Numbered from the stretch's first letter, positions 33,180-42,094 are shown. The stretch is 64,000 nt of DNA from a bacterium (GCA_905221295.1 CAJNCP010000001.1:248001-312000); one strand, 5' to 3'. Numbers and translations are program-made. The notes: a model not told the origin generated them from the letters alone.

Positions 33180-33881
33180 ATGGCTTATATTGAGATGAAA
33201 CACAGCTACAAGCGTTACCAGGTTGGGGATACAGAGATTGTGGCTAATCGTGATGTGAATTTTGAAATTGAAAAAGGGGAGCTGGTTATCATACTTGGCG
33301 CTTCAGGTGCTGGAAAATCAACCGTTCTCAATCTTTTAGGAGGTATGGATACCAATGATGAGGGGGAGATTTGGATTGATGGTGCCAATATTGCCAACTA
33401 TAGTTCGCACCAACGAACAAACTATCGTCGTGAAGATGTAGGCTTTGTTTTTCAATTTTACAATCTGGTCTCCAATCTGACAGCCAAGGAAAATGTGGAA
33501 CTGGCTTCAGAAATCGTGACAGATGCCTTGGATCCAGAGCAAGTGCTCAAAGATGTAGGTCTGGCTCATCGCCTGAATAACTTTCCAGCCCAGCTTTCTG
33601 GAGGGGAGCAACAGCGAGTCTCCATTGCACGTGCTGTAGCCAAAAATCCTAAAATCCTCCTTTGTGATGAACCGACGGGTGCCTTGGATTACCAGACGGG
33701 GAAGCAAGTCTTGAAGATTCTCCAAGACATGTCTCGTCAAAAAGGAGCAACGGTGATTATCGTAACCCACAATGGCGCGCTAGCCCCTATTGCAGATCGG
33801 GTGATTCATATGCGCGATGCCACGGTTAAGAGCATGACGGTCAATGAGCATCAGCAGGATATCGATACATTGGAGTATTAG
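33180..33881 (+). CDS. ABC transporter ATP-binding protein (MacB/LolD type)
   Basis: 233 residues. Walker A is GASGAGKST, the signature is [14 protein letters not shown], Walker B is [12 protein letters not shown] and the switch His is in IVTHNG. This is the MacB/BceA-like subclass that pairs with FtsX-domain permeases. The start at 33180 was chosen for the AGAAGG site about 9 bp upstream. A GTG at 33171 overlaps it. Operon with the next gene. The substrate is unknown. Such pairs often export or respond to peptides. Confidence 0.92.
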   Translation: MAYIEMKHSYKRYQVGDTEIVANRDVNFEIEKGELVIILGASGAGKSTVLNLLGGMDTNDEGEIWIDGANIANYSSHQRTNYRREDVGFVFQFYNLVSNLTAKENVELASEIVTDALDPEQVLKDVGLAHRLNNFPAQLSGGEQQRVSIARAVAKNPKILLCDEPTGALDYQTGKQVLKILQDMSRQKGATVIIVTHNGALAPIADRVIHMRDATVKSMTVNEHQQDIDTLEY

Positions 33882-33882
33882 C

Positions 33883-36585
33883 ATGAAAAAAACGTATCGG
33901 AAAGACCTATTTCAGTCAGTGACGGCTTCAAAGGGACGCTTTGTTTCTATCCTGACCTTGATGATGCTGGGTTCTTTAGCCCTTATTGGTCTCAAAGTGG
34001 CCAGTCCAAATATGGAACGTACGGCAGGGGATTATCTCCGTAAAGCCAATACCCTAGATCTGGCAGTGATAGCTGATTATGGCTTGGACAAAGAAGACCA
34101 AGACGAATTAAAGGCCCTTCAAGGAGCAAGTGTTGAATTTGGTTATATGGCAGACCTAACCGTTGAAAATAGTGAAGAAGCGGTTCGACTTTATTCCAAG
34201 CCAGAGGGGATTTCAACCTTCCAAGTGACAGAAGGGCGACTGCCAGAGGCTGATGAGGAAATTGCCCTAGCCGACTTCTGGAAAGACAGCTATCAGATTG
34301 GGCAGACCATTACCTTTACTAAGAAAGAAGAAGGGAAGTCCGTCCTAAAATCCCAAACTTTTACAATTACTGGATTTGTTCAGTCGGGTGAGATGCTTTC
34401 TCAAAAAGACTTAGGGAGTGCTAGCAGTGGAAATGGAAGCTTGGCTGGCTATGGAGTGATTTTGCCCAGCCAGTTTGATTCAGATGTTTATAGTATTGCG
34501 CGTGTGCGCTATGATGATTTAAAAAATCTGGATGCTTTTTCATCAGACTATAAGACCAAACGAACCCAACATCAGGAAGAGTTGCAAGATTTGCTAGCCG
34601 ATAATGGTCAAAAAAGATTGGCAGGTATCAAAGCAAATGGGCAAAAGAGCTTGGAAGAGGGGAAAGAACAGCTCCAAACTGCTGAAAGCAACTTTCAAAA
34701 TGGCAATAGTCAGTTAGAGCAGGCTGAAAGTCGCTTGAAAACCCAAGAAGAACAAGCGACTGTTTTGCCTGAGCCTCAAAAGAGTCAAGTCACGGAGCAA
34801 TTGACAAAAGCTAAGGAAGAATTGGCTACAGAAAAAGAAAAACTGGCTCAGACAGAGAGTAATCTAGCCAAGGAAAAAGAGAAGCTTGAACAGCGTCAGA
34901 AAGAGCTTGATGAACTGGCAGAGCCGAAATATCACGTATACAATCGCCAAACCATGCCAGGGGGTCAAGGCTATCTCATGTACAGTAACGCTTCAGCAAG
35001 CATTCGTTCTGTCGGGAATATCTTCCCTGTTGTGCTTTATATGGTCGCTGCAATGGTGACCTTTACAACGATGACTCGCTTTGTGGATGAAGAACGTACC
35101 AATGCCGGTATTTTCAAGGCCCTAGGTTACCGGAATCAAGATATAATTGCCAAGTTTGTCCTCTATGGTTTTCTTGCAGGAACTGTAGGAACCATTTTAG
35201 GAACGCTTCTAGGACATTATCTCCTTGCAGGCGTGATTTCGGATGTTATAACAGCTGGGATGGTCGTTGGTAAAAGTCAGGAGTATTTTTACTGGTCTTA
35301 TAGCCTCCTTGCCCTAATCTTAAGTTGGGTATCCAGTGTTTTGCCGGCTTATCTGGTGGCACGGAGGGAACTACACGATGAAGCAGCCCAACTCTTGCTT
35401 CCCAAACCTCCCGTTAAGGGATCAAAGATTTTGCTGGAACGCCTGAGCTTTATTTGGAGTCGTTTGAGTTTTACTCATAAGGTTACGGCGCGAAATATTT
35501 TCCGTTATAAGCAACGGATGTTGATGACCATTTTTGGAGTTGCAGGTTCGGTGGCTCTCTTATTTGCAGGTCTTGGCATTCAGTCTTCTGTAGGAGGAGT
35601 TGTCGATCGTCAATTTGAACAAATCCAGCAATACCAGATGATTGTAGCAGAAAAGAGCAGTGCAACGGAGCAAGAAAAGGCAGATTTAGAAAGTGCCTTG
35701 CAAGCTGAACCTATCCATGCTTATCAAAAGATTTACTCTAAATCCATTGAAAAAGATTTTAAAGGAAAAGCAGGACTTCAAACCATCACCATGATGGTTA
35801 CTAGTGGAGAAGACTTCAAGCCCTTTATCGCATTAGAGGAGAATGGGCGAGAGGTGCAGGTCACTGATGGAGCGGTCGTGAGTCAAAAACTAGCTCAACT
35901 AGCAGGTGTTACGGTTGGGGACGAGCTGGAGCTTGATGGGAAGAAAATCAAGGTCGCAGCTATTTCTGAAAACTATGTTGGACACTTTGTTTATCTCAAC
36001 CGAGCGACTTACGAACAAGTCTACGGCACCAGTCCGAAAGACAATACCTACCTAGTAAAATTAAAAGAGCCAACACCTTCCAATACAGAGAAAGAAGCAG
36101 CTATCTTTATGGAAAAAGCAGCTGTTTCTGGGGTGGTCCAAAATGCGACGGCCATCCATCTCTTTGAATCCGTGGCTAGTTCGCTCAATAAAACCATGGC
36201 CATCCTTGTCCTTGTTTCCGTTTTACTAGCCATTGTCATTCTTTACAATCTCACCAATATCAATGTGGCAGAACGTATCCGTGAACTTTCCACTATCAAG
36301 GTTCTCGGTTTCCATAATAAAGAAGTGACCCTCTATATCTACCGTGAGACTATGGTGCTGTCCCTTGTGGGAATTGCTCTTGGTTTGGTAGCTGGCCACT
36401 ATTTACATCAATTTTTGATACAAATGATTTCACCGGCCACCATACTTTTTTATCCACGAGTCAGCTGGGAAGTCTATGCTCTTCCAATCGTCGCAGTGAC
36501 TGTAATCTTAGCCTTACTGGGCGTCTTTGTCAATCACCACTTAAGAAAAGTGGATATGCTCGAAGCCCTGAAATCAGTAGAGTAA
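33883..36585 (+). CDS. ABC transporter permease with coiled-coil extracellular domain (FtsX-like)
   Basis: 900 residues. A first membrane helix near residues 20-40 is followed by a large outer domain whose second half (about 215-345) is a Gln/Glu/Lys-rich coiled coil. Then come three membrane helices of a first FtsX domain (about 375-505), a second helix and MacB-like outer domain (about 545-760), and a final FtsX three-helix set (about 765-895). This double FtsX layout works with the upstream ATPase as a mechanotransmission machine. No linked two-component system is seen. Start at 33883, 1 bp after the ATPase stop. Confidence 0.88.
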   Translation: MKKTYRKDLFQSVTASKGRFVSILTLMMLGSLALIGLKVASPNMERTAGDYLRKANTLDLAVIADYGLDKEDQDELKALQGASVEFGYMADLTVENSEEAVRLYSKPEGISTFQVTEGRLPEADEEIALADFWKDSYQIGQTITFTKKEEGKSVLKSQTFTITGFVQSGEMLSQKDLGSASSGNGSLAGYGVILPSQFDSDVYSIARVRYDDLKNLDAFSSDYKTKRTQHQEELQDLLADNGQKRLAGIKANGQKSLEEGKEQLQTAESNFQNGNSQLEQAESRLKTQEEQATVLPEPQKSQVTEQLTKAKEELATEKEKLAQTESNLAKEKEKLEQRQKELDELAEPKYHVYNRQTMPGGQGYLMYSNASASIRSVGNIFPVVLYMVAAMVTFTTMTRFVDEERTNAGIFKALGYRNQDIIAKFVLYGFLAGTVGTILGTLLGHYLLAGVISDVITAGMVVGKSQEYFYWSYSLLALILSWVSSVLPAYLVARRELHDEAAQLLLPKPPVKGSKILLERLSFIWSRLSFTHKVTARNIFRYKQRMLMTIFGVAGSVALLFAGLGIQSSVGGVVDRQFEQIQQYQMIVAEKSSATEQEKADLESALQAEPIHAYQKIYSKSIEKDFKGKAGLQTITMMVTSGEDFKPFIALEENGREVQVTDGAVVSQKLAQLAGVTVGDELELDGKKIKVAAISENYVGHFVYLNRATYEQVYGTSPKDNTYLVKLKEPTPSNTEKEAAIFMEKAAVSGVVQNATAIHLFESVASSLNKTMAILVLVSVLLAIVILYNLTNINVAERIRELSTIKVLGFHNKEVTLYIYRETMVLSLVGIALGLVAGHYLHQFLIQMISPATILFYPRVSWEVYALPIVAVTVILALLGVFVNHHLRKVDMLEALKSVE

Positions 36586-36610
36586 TTCACTGTTTTAAAC
36601 AGTAAATTAG

Positions 36611-36639
36611 TTGACAAAGTCCCTGCTTCTTGGTAGAAT
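36611..36639 (+). promoter_or_regulatory. rpsO promoter
   Basis: Consensus TTGACA (36611-36616), 17 bp, extended TGGTAGAAT (-10 at 36634-36639). A very strong promoter. Confidence 0.85.
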
Positions 36640-36645
36640 AAGAAC

Positions 36646-36729
36646 TGTCGTAAAGACAAATAACTTCTTCTTGGTTACAGGCATGCCAACCTGTCACTCG
36701 GATGAAGCCAAATAAAAAGGAGAAACATC
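36646..36729 (+). promoter_or_regulatory. rpsO leader with hairpin (possible S15 autoregulatory site)
   Basis: The approximately 80-nt leader holds ACAGG / CCTGT around CATGCCAA, enclosed by CTTC / GAAG arms. Several bacteria regulate rpsO through such leaders bound by S15. Whether this one binds S15 is not shown by sequence. Confidence 0.4.
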
Positions 36730-36999
36730 ATGGCAATCTCAAAAGAGAAAAAAAATGAAATCATCGCACAATATGCACGCCACGAAGGTGATACAGGTTC
36801 AGTAGAGGTTCAAGTTGCTGTCCTTACTTGGGAAATCAACCACCTTAACGAACACATCAAACAACATAAAAAAGACCACGCTACTTACCGTGGATTGATG
36901 AAGAAAATCGGTCGCCGTCGTAACTTGCTTGCATACTTGCGTAAGAACGACGTTAACCGTTACCGTGAGTTAATCAACTCTCTAGGACTTCGTCGTTAA
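36730..36999 (+). CDS. rpsO: 30S ribosomal protein S15
   Basis: 89 residues, the exact family length. The rRNA-binding signature [16 protein letters not shown] and the C-terminal [13 protein letters not shown] are diagnostic. It binds the central domain of 16S rRNA. AAAAGGAG ribosome site. The stop codon runs into a 108-bp palindromic element. Confidence 0.98.
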   Translation: MAISKEKKNEIIAQYARHEGDTGSVEVQVAVLTWEINHLNEHIKQHKKDHATYRGLMKKIGRRRNLLAYLRKNDVNRYRELINSLGLRR

Positions 37000-37105
37000 T
37001 CTTGCGTCTAAAACGTTTCTATACTTCGTTGGCTTCAGCTCGATGTACCATTAGTACAATCTTCGCCTCGTCGCCTAGTCTATAAACGTTTTATCCAGCA
37101 AGATT
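36998..37105. repeat. 108-bp palindromic element immediately after rpsO
   Basis: Outer arms AATCTTGC (36998-37005) and GCAAGATT (37098-37105). Inner arms AAAACGTTT (37010-37018) and AAACGTTTT (37084-37092). Central GTAC-CATTA-GTAC. The remaining strands pair partly with G-T pairs. Size and form resemble the RUP or SPRITE repeats of the mitis group, but I cannot confirm the family. It overlaps the rpsO stop codon. Confidence 0.65.
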
Positions 37106-37139
37106 AGAGCTCTCTGATTTCAGAGGGCTTTTTGTTTTT
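37106..37139 (+). terminator. rpsO terminator
   Basis: AGCTCTCTGA / TCAGAGGGCT stem followed by TTTTTGTTTTT. Nearly identical to the terminator at 43729-43756 on the other side of the toxin locus. Confidence 0.85.
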
Positions 37140-37182
37140 ATCCGCTTGCTTAGTCGTGTTCAATTAAGCATGTCTTAATAAT

Positions 37183-37210
37183 GAAGCTACTCCAATTGGG
37201 TAGCTTTTTC
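37183..37210 (+). terminator. Second terminator before the toxin locus
   Basis: AAGCTAC / GTAGCTTTTT around TCCAATTGG. No gene lies between it and the rpsO terminator, so it may be what remains of a lost gene. Confidence 0.75.
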
Positions 37211-37268
37211 GCTATAAGATTATTCTATTATCTAAATATAGTATAAATTAGGGCTTGTATTCAAAACA

Positions 37269-37277
37269 TGGTATAAT
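37269..37277 (+). promoter_or_regulatory. Extended -10 promoter of the telC locus
   Basis: TGGTATAAT, 64 bp before the first partner gene. No good -35. Confidence 0.6.
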
Positions 37278-37340
37278 AGGCCTATATAGCTAAATGGAGT
37301 GTACCTATCACAAGGGATTAAGAAAAAGGATAGAACAGTC

Positions 37341-37619
37341 ATGTCAACAGTAAAAAGTGATCTAAATATTGCTCAGATGTATGCGAGTCAGCTGAAAAAT
37401 GCTTGTCAATCTTTAACAGATATCGCTGTGGCTAGCCAAGACGAATTAACGACCCTTCAAGGGAATAACAAGGCCCATCAATGTCTGACAAAGTCTCAAA
37501 ATCTAGCTAGTCAGATTTCGGCTGCTGTCACCCTGACTTCAGAACGACTGCACTCTATAGCGAGTGATTTTGAGGCGCTAGATGAAGCAGCTGCCAATGG
37601 TTTTAGGAGTCATACATGA
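37341..37619 (+). CDS. Small helical T7SS partner protein (DUF3130/TIGR04197-like, Lap1 type)
   Basis: 92 residues, almost entirely helical, no Cys-free signal peptide, with the WXG100-like size but no WXG motif. The pattern SDLNIAQMYASQL followed by heptads and FEALDEAAANGF fits the TIGR04197 type VII effector family. Such proteins bind the LXG domain of the neighbouring toxin and are needed for its export, as described for S. intermedius Tel toxins. Start at 37341 with AAGGA upstream. Its stop overlaps the next start (ATGA). Confidence 0.75.
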   Translation: MSTVKSDLNIAQMYASQLKNACQSLTDIAVASQDELTTLQGNNKAHQCLTKSQNLASQISAAVTLTSERLHSIASDFEALDEAAANGFRSHT

Positions 37620-37975
37620 GCAGGTTGGATGAGTTGAAGAAAAGAGAGCGAGACCTCTTGTACCAGCTAGAAGACAATGGAAAAGAGAAGTATCGCACCA
37701 AAGAACTGATAGAAACCTTTGAAGGGTATGATAGAGCTAGTCACCGTTATCAAAATGATTTGTGGGAGGCGGCCTATCAGAGCCGATATGCAGGACAGTT
37801 GGAAGAAACGCTCCTGCAAAGAAACCAACTTAAAAACCAAATCCTTGAGGATCTCAGCTACCGCATGGATGATTTGAAAAAAGAAAAGTTCCGTTTAGAG
37901 GGAGACTTGGATGCGGTTTACTATGAAAGACGCAAGGAACTAGAAAGAGAGGAGGAGAAACGACATGGGCATTGA
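37616..37975 (+). CDS. Helical T7SS partner protein (DUF3958-like, Lap2 type)
   Basis: 119 residues, highly charged and helical throughout, rich in Arg/Glu/Lys, ending EREEEKRHGH. Position and character match the second LXG-associated helical protein (DUF3958 group) that forms a three-part pre-secretion complex with Lap1 and the LXG domain. Overlaps lap1 by 4 bp and the toxin by 11 bp, so the three are translationally coupled. Family assignment is from memory plus context. Confidence 0.7.
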   Translation: MSRLDELKKRERDLLYQLEDNGKEKYRTKELIETFEGYDRASHRYQNDLWEAAYQSRYAGQLEETLLQRNQLKNQILEDLSYRMDDLKKEKFRLEGDLDAVYYERRKELEREEEKRHGH

Positions 37976-39617
37976 TATGTACTTGGAACAATCACAACTA
38001 CAAAGTTCGAGTGTAGCGACCATATGCCAATCACAGGTGGAAGCTTATCAAGACTTGCAATCAGCTATTCAAAAGTTTTCAGAGGATACAGAGAGTCTAA
38101 AGGGCGATGCCTATGATTCGGCTAGAAGTTTTTTTGCAAGTGTCTTGCTACCCTTGAGCAAAGGGGGACAACTCTATGCAGAAACCTTCTCTCAAGTCAT
38201 CAAGAAATTACCAGATGACTACCAAACGATGGTCGACAGCAAGAGTTGGCGGGAGGATGATCTGCTTGATAAGATTCGTCAGGAAGAGCAAATGATTGCC
38301 TATCTAGATGAAGCCAACCAATCCCTTTCTAGCTTGACTATGGATAGTGAAGAAAAGGGGAGATTGAGACGCAGTAATGTGGAACTCATGCGAGGACATC
38401 ATGCGAACAAACGCGTCTATGAAACGATCTTGAGAGACCTGCGAGCCTATGATAGCTACTCAGGAGGGCTTTTCGATGAACTGGACAGTATCGATGTGCA
38501 GTTGAGTCGTGGACTAGCTCAGATTGAAACGAGTTGGGATGCAAAGACAGGGGTCTTTAAAATTCCATCTGACCTGACTTGGGCCAACTACCTATCTGCC
38601 TATTCTGACACAAAGGATACGAAGCTCAGTCGTCAAGAGAAGGCCTTTGTCCAGACCATGATGGCAGAATACGGCTTTGACGCAGAGACAGCCCAGCAGC
38701 TCTTGACCATCAAGCAAGGACTAGACAGGAAATTTCCAACCTCAAGTCAAGAGTTCCGTGACTATATCTTTTTGCGAGTCGTCGGTGCGGCAAATTATAA
38801 CGAATTTAAGTGGAATGAAACAGCAGGTGGATTGGGACATTATTTTTATAATGAATTTGTGAGTGATCCGCATACAGGCCAAAAATTGAGAACTTTGAAA
38901 CCCATAGTTGAAATTTATCAAGAACTGGGGTTGAAAGAAGAAAAGGCCAAAGAACTGTATTATAATCTTAGACTGCAGCATGAGATGGCCGGTGGGAAAT
39001 CTGATAATATAGATCAAATTAAAAAATATGATCAAAAAAATGGAACTAACCATTATGATTCCTATAAAAGTACTTATGAAGGGATTTATGGTGATAAGGG
39101 TAACTTTGACCAATTTTGGGATACCAAACTGAAGGCCTATTCTAACAATGGGGCAGGCCATGCAGACTTTACCCACCAGTCCATTACTATGGCTACCCAT
39201 CTTAATCCTAATCAAGTTCAGTTAGCCGATATTTATAGTGGTAGAGAGCATGTTAAGGACTTATCAGGCTGGGAGGGAGACACGACCTTTAATGCAAATG
39301 ATATGAAGCCAAGCATCGGGGAAGATGACTACAAGGCGGATCTAGACTCGGTCAACCTTATCGGCCGTATGCAGAAGGGACAATCTTATGACCAAGCCAT
39401 CTCTTCTTACTATGCTGACCTTCAAAAAGACTCTTCTCAGAGAGAAAGAGAATTTTTGAAAAATAAGGATTGGAAAGAAGTCAAAGGTGCAATCTACGCA
39501 GGGGTAGCGCCTGCAGATATACTGAGAAAGGGTGAGGCATCTATTAAAGAGTATATTGAGGAGAAATACCCAGAAGTATCCACATTTTTAAATCGTTTAG
39601 AGACTATGGCAGACTAG
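37965..39617 (+). CDS. telC: LXG toxin, TelC-like (lipid II-targeting T7SS effector)
   Basis: 550 residues. The LXG domain (about 1-190) begins MGIDMYLEQSQLQSSS and is a long helical bundle. The toxin half covers about 202-550. Asp401 (GHADFTHQS) and Asp454 (IGEDDYKADLDS) fall at the positions I recall for the catalytic aspartates of S. intermedius TelC, a 550-odd residue enzyme that cleaves lipid II outside target cells. No signal peptide, as expected for T7SS export. Ribosome site GAGGAG. TipC-like immunity genes follow. No secretion-machine gene (essC and others) is in the window. Confidence 0.82.
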   Translation: MGIDMYLEQSQLQSSSVATICQSQVEAYQDLQSAIQKFSEDTESLKGDAYDSARSFFASVLLPLSKGGQLYAETFSQVIKKLPDDYQTMVDSKSWREDDLLDKIRQEEQMIAYLDEANQSLSSLTMDSEEKGRLRRSNVELMRGHHANKRVYETILRDLRAYDSYSGGLFDELDSIDVQLSRGLAQIETSWDAKTGVFKIPSDLTWANYLSAYSDTKDTKLSRQEKAFVQTMMAEYGFDAETAQQLLTIKQGLDRKFPTSSQEFRDYIFLRVVGAANYNEFKWNETAGGLGHYFYNEFVSDPHTGQKLRTLKPIVEIYQELGLKEEKAKELYYNLRLQHEMAGGKSDNIDQIKKYDQKNGTNHYDSYKSTYEGIYGDKGNFDQFWDTKLKAYSNNGAGHADFTHQSITMATHLNPNQVQLADIYSGREHVKDLSGWEGDTTFNANDMKPSIGEDDYKADLDSVNLIGRMQKGQSYDQAISSYYADLQKDSSQREREFLKNKDWKEVKGAIYAGVAPADILRKGEASIKEYIEEKYPEVSTFLNRLETMAD

Positions 39618-39629
39618 GAGGAAAAGTTA

Positions 39630-40238
39630 ATGAAGAAACTACTAGGTATAACTGCGTTAATGTCGTTTATCATATTCATCTGTTTTTATTTCTTTATCAA
39701 ACAACCAAAAAATATTTTTGATGAAATCTACCAGGAGACAGAGAAGACCTATCGTACAAATAATATTTTAAGAAACATAGATGGGTTTAAAATCAGTCCA
39801 GGTTGGCCTAATGATGGGGAATATTTTGCATACACCCCTTCAGGGAAGTATCAAACTCATCCTGAAGGTTATAAAGACATAAGTATTGGATTTAATTTTG
39901 GTTCAGGTATTAAAGGAATGACGATTCTTTTTGAAAAAAAGACTAATTCGAATATTACCCTATGGTATTCAGCACACTATAATATAAAAAAGAAAATCCT
40001 CAAAAAAGAGCTTGCGATTTTTGAAGAGCCAAGGAAACCAGGTCAATATCTTGATGATGAAGAAAAAGTAAGAGAATATTTAAGAAAAAATAATATTTCC
40101 AAAGAAGATTTAGACAAAGACTATGATGAAATCATCAACCAGAAAGTTTTAAAGGACTGGTGCTCGATTTATGACAGCAAGTATTCTCCAAGCAACAATG
40201 GCGAGGTGAAAGTCGAAACCCAGTGGGAGAATTGGTGA
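39630..40238 (+). CDS. tipC: TipC-like immunity protein 1
   Basis: 202 residues. An N-terminal membrane segment (about 5-23) anchors an outer domain beginning NIFDEIYQETEKTY. The end has KVLKDWCSIYDSKYSPSN and QWENW. TipC of S. intermedius is likewise membrane-anchored and faces outward, where it neutralises TelC. It lies 12 bp after telC with a GGAGG site, so this is the cognate immunity gene. Closely related to the copies at 40707 and 41326. Confidence 0.8.
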   Translation: MKKLLGITALMSFIIFICFYFFIKQPKNIFDEIYQETEKTYRTNNILRNIDGFKISPGWPNDGEYFAYTPSGKYQTHPEGYKDISIGFNFGSGIKGMTILFEKKTNSNITLWYSAHYNIKKKILKKELAIFEEPRKPGQYLDDEEKVREYLRKNNISKEDLDKDYDEIINQKVLKDWCSIYDSKYSPSNNGEVKVETQWENW

Positions 40239-40702
40239 TAGGCCACGCAGACTTTACCCACCAGTCCATCACTATGGCGACTCATCTTAATCCTAATCAA
40301 GTTCAGTTAGCTGATGTCTATGGCGGTAGAGAGAATGTCAAAGATCTTTCTGGATGGGAGGGAGACACGACTAAAAATGCTACGGATAAAAAACCAAGCA
40401 TTGGTGAAGATGACTACAAGGCAGACCTTGATTCAGTCAATCTTATCGGCCGTATGCAGAAGGGGCAATCCTATGACCAAGCTATCTCTTCTTACTATGC
40501 TGACCTTCAAAAGGATTCGACTCTTAGAGAAAGAGAATTCTTGAAAAATAAGGATTGGAAACAAGTCAGAAGTACTATCTATGCTAGTATCCTTCCATTA
40601 GAGGTTATGCAAAAAGGGGAAGATGCTATTAAAGCATATATCGAAAATAACTATCCAGAAGTTTCGACATTTTTAAATTGCTTGGAAGCCGTGGCGGAGT
40701 AG
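40223..40702 (+). pseudogene. Orphan TelC toxin-tip cassette (no LXG domain)
   Basis: A 159-residue frame that starts inside the end of tipC 1 and joins the telC sequence exactly at GHADFTHQS, equal to residues 398-550 of telC. Both aspartate motifs (HADF, EDDYKADLDS) are kept, but LXG and the first half of the toxin domain are missing, and there is no credible start or ribosome site. Sequence diverges most in the last 50 residues. It is probably silent as such and serves as donor for tip exchange by recombination. Confidence 0.8.
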
Positions 40703-40706
40703 GAGG

Positions 40707-41321
40707 ATGATGATGAAGAAAATATTCAGTTTATTAGCTTTAGTCTTACTAGTTGTATTATTTTATTTTTACTTTTTTCCTAAACAACCTAACAACATTT
40801 TTGATGAAATCTACCAGGAGACAGAGAAGACATATCATACAAATAATATTTTAAGAAACATCGATGGGTTTAAAATCAGTCCAGGTTGGCCAAGTGATGA
40901 CCCAAATATATCCTATACTCCTTTTGGAAAGTATGAAACTCTTCCCAAAGGCTATAGTGATATAACCATTAACTTTAATTTTGGTTCAGGAATTAAAGGG
41001 ATGTCAATTCGTTTTGAGAGAAAGACTAATTCGAATATTACCCTATGGTATTCGGCTCACTATAATATAAAAAAGAAAGTACTCAAAAAGAAACTTGCGA
41101 TTTTTGAAGAGCCAAGGAAACCAGGTCAATATCTAGAGGATGAAGAAAAAATAAGAGAATATTTAAGAAAAAATAATATTTCCAAAGAAGATTTAGACAA
41201 AGACTACGACGAAATCATCAACCAGAAAGTCTTAAAAGACTGGTGTACCATCTATGACAGTAAGTACTCGCCAAGCAACTATGGTGATGTCAAGATTGAA
41301 ACCCAGTGGGAGAATTGGTGA
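40707..41321 (+). CDS. TipC-like immunity protein 2
   Basis: 204 residues with the same layout as tipC 1: membrane segment (about 6-24), NIFDEIYQETEKTYHTNN, and the C-terminal DWCTIYDSKYSPSN and QWENW. Much of it is identical to tipC 1. Differences cluster around residues 60-90 (the GWPSDDPNISYTPFGKY segment). It lies 4 bp after the orphan tip, so it is probably the partner of that variant tip. Ribosome site GGAGG. Confidence 0.78.
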   Translation: MMMKKIFSLLALVLLVVLFYFYFFPKQPNNIFDEIYQETEKTYHTNNILRNIDGFKISPGWPSDDPNISYTPFGKYETLPKGYSDITINFNFGSGIKGMSIRFERKTNSNITLWYSAHYNIKKKVLKKKLAIFEEPRKPGQYLEDEEKIREYLRKNNISKEDLDKDYDEIINQKVLKDWCTIYDSKYSPSNYGDVKIETQWENW

Positions 41322-41325
41322 TAAC

Positions 41326-41943
41326 ATGAAGAAAATCCTAGGCCTAGTAGTCTTATTCGTGATAATCATATCATCTTGTTTCTACTTTTTTACTAGTCAA
41401 CCTAAAAACATTTTTGATGAAATCTACCAGGAAACGGCAAAAAATTATCTAGGCTATTATAACTTCAATGACTTAAAAAATGTGACAGTAAAAAATCGAA
41501 AGCTTTATGATTCGAATATGAATGAAACGGATAAGTATGAATCAATAATAATATACGATGATTCTTCTCTTGGAAGCGATGTGAAGAATTTAGAACTACG
41601 GTTTAATTTTGATGGTAGTAATAAAGGTGTAAATATTTGGTTTGAAAGATATGCTAACTCAGGAGAAAAAATTAACTTTGTTATTCATTACGAATTTAAT
41701 AAAAAAGTATTAGTTAAAAAAATTATGATTTATGAAAATAGATCGGAAACTTATATCGAAGACGAAACCCAAGTGAAATCCTACCTAGAGCAGTACGGTA
41801 TCACTGCCAAGGATTTGGATTCTTACTACGACGAAATCGTCAACCAAAAAGTTTTAAAAGATTGGTGCTCGATTTATGACAGTAAGTACTCGCCAAGCAA
41901 TTATGGCGAGGTGAAAGTCGAAACCCAGTGGGAGAATTGGTGA
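41326..41943 (+). CDS. TipC-like immunity protein 3 (divergent)
   Basis: 205 residues. It keeps the anchor (about 5-23), NIFDEIYQET and the last 35 residues almost unchanged, but the middle (about 40-160) is very different from copies 1 and 2. It starts 4 bp after the stop of copy 2. Its matching toxin tip is not present intact. The frame extends upstream to 41254 inside copy 2, but the first hydrophobic start is 41326. Confidence 0.75.
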   Translation: MKKILGLVVLFVIIISSCFYFFTSQPKNIFDEIYQETAKNYLGYYNFNDLKNVTVKNRKLYDSNMNETDKYESIIIYDDSSLGSDVKNLELRFNFDGSNKGVNIWFERYANSGEKINFVIHYEFNKKVLVKKIMIYENRSETYIEDETQVKSYLEQYGITAKDLDSYYDEIVNQKVLKDWCSIYDSKYSPSNYGEVKVETQWENW

Positions 41944-42094
41944 TAGGTCGTACAGATTTTACCTATAGGCAAAGTTTACTGTTGAGAAGAAATTTATTGA
42001 AGAAACTAATTTTGAGATATGGAAACAGTATGAATGTTATTATGATAATGAAATTGATGATTGGATGGTTGTATGTGAAATAAAATCACGTTGA
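41942..42094 (+). pseudogene. Remnant: toxin-tip start fused to an unrelated C-terminal fragment
   Basis: Right after tipC 3 the DNA reads GRTDFTYRQS, a decayed form of the tip junction GHADFTHQS. Within 30 bp it switches to another frame encoding AKFTVEKKFIEETNFEIWKQ and then YECYYDNEIDDWMVVCEIKSR to a TGA at 42092. The second part looks like the tail of a different small immunity protein. No start codon or ribosome site. Confidence 0.6.

Noticed and set aside
37616..37975. Reading the helical protein before telC as an immunity or regulator gene
   Set aside because: Position before the toxin, overlaps on both sides and charged helical character fit an export partner better.
38742..39215. 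157-residue minus-strand frame inside telC
   Set aside because: Hydrophobic Ile/Phe-rich translation suggested an immunity protein, but it lies wholly antisense to the toxin, lacks a ribosome site, and real TipC-like genes follow on the plus strand.
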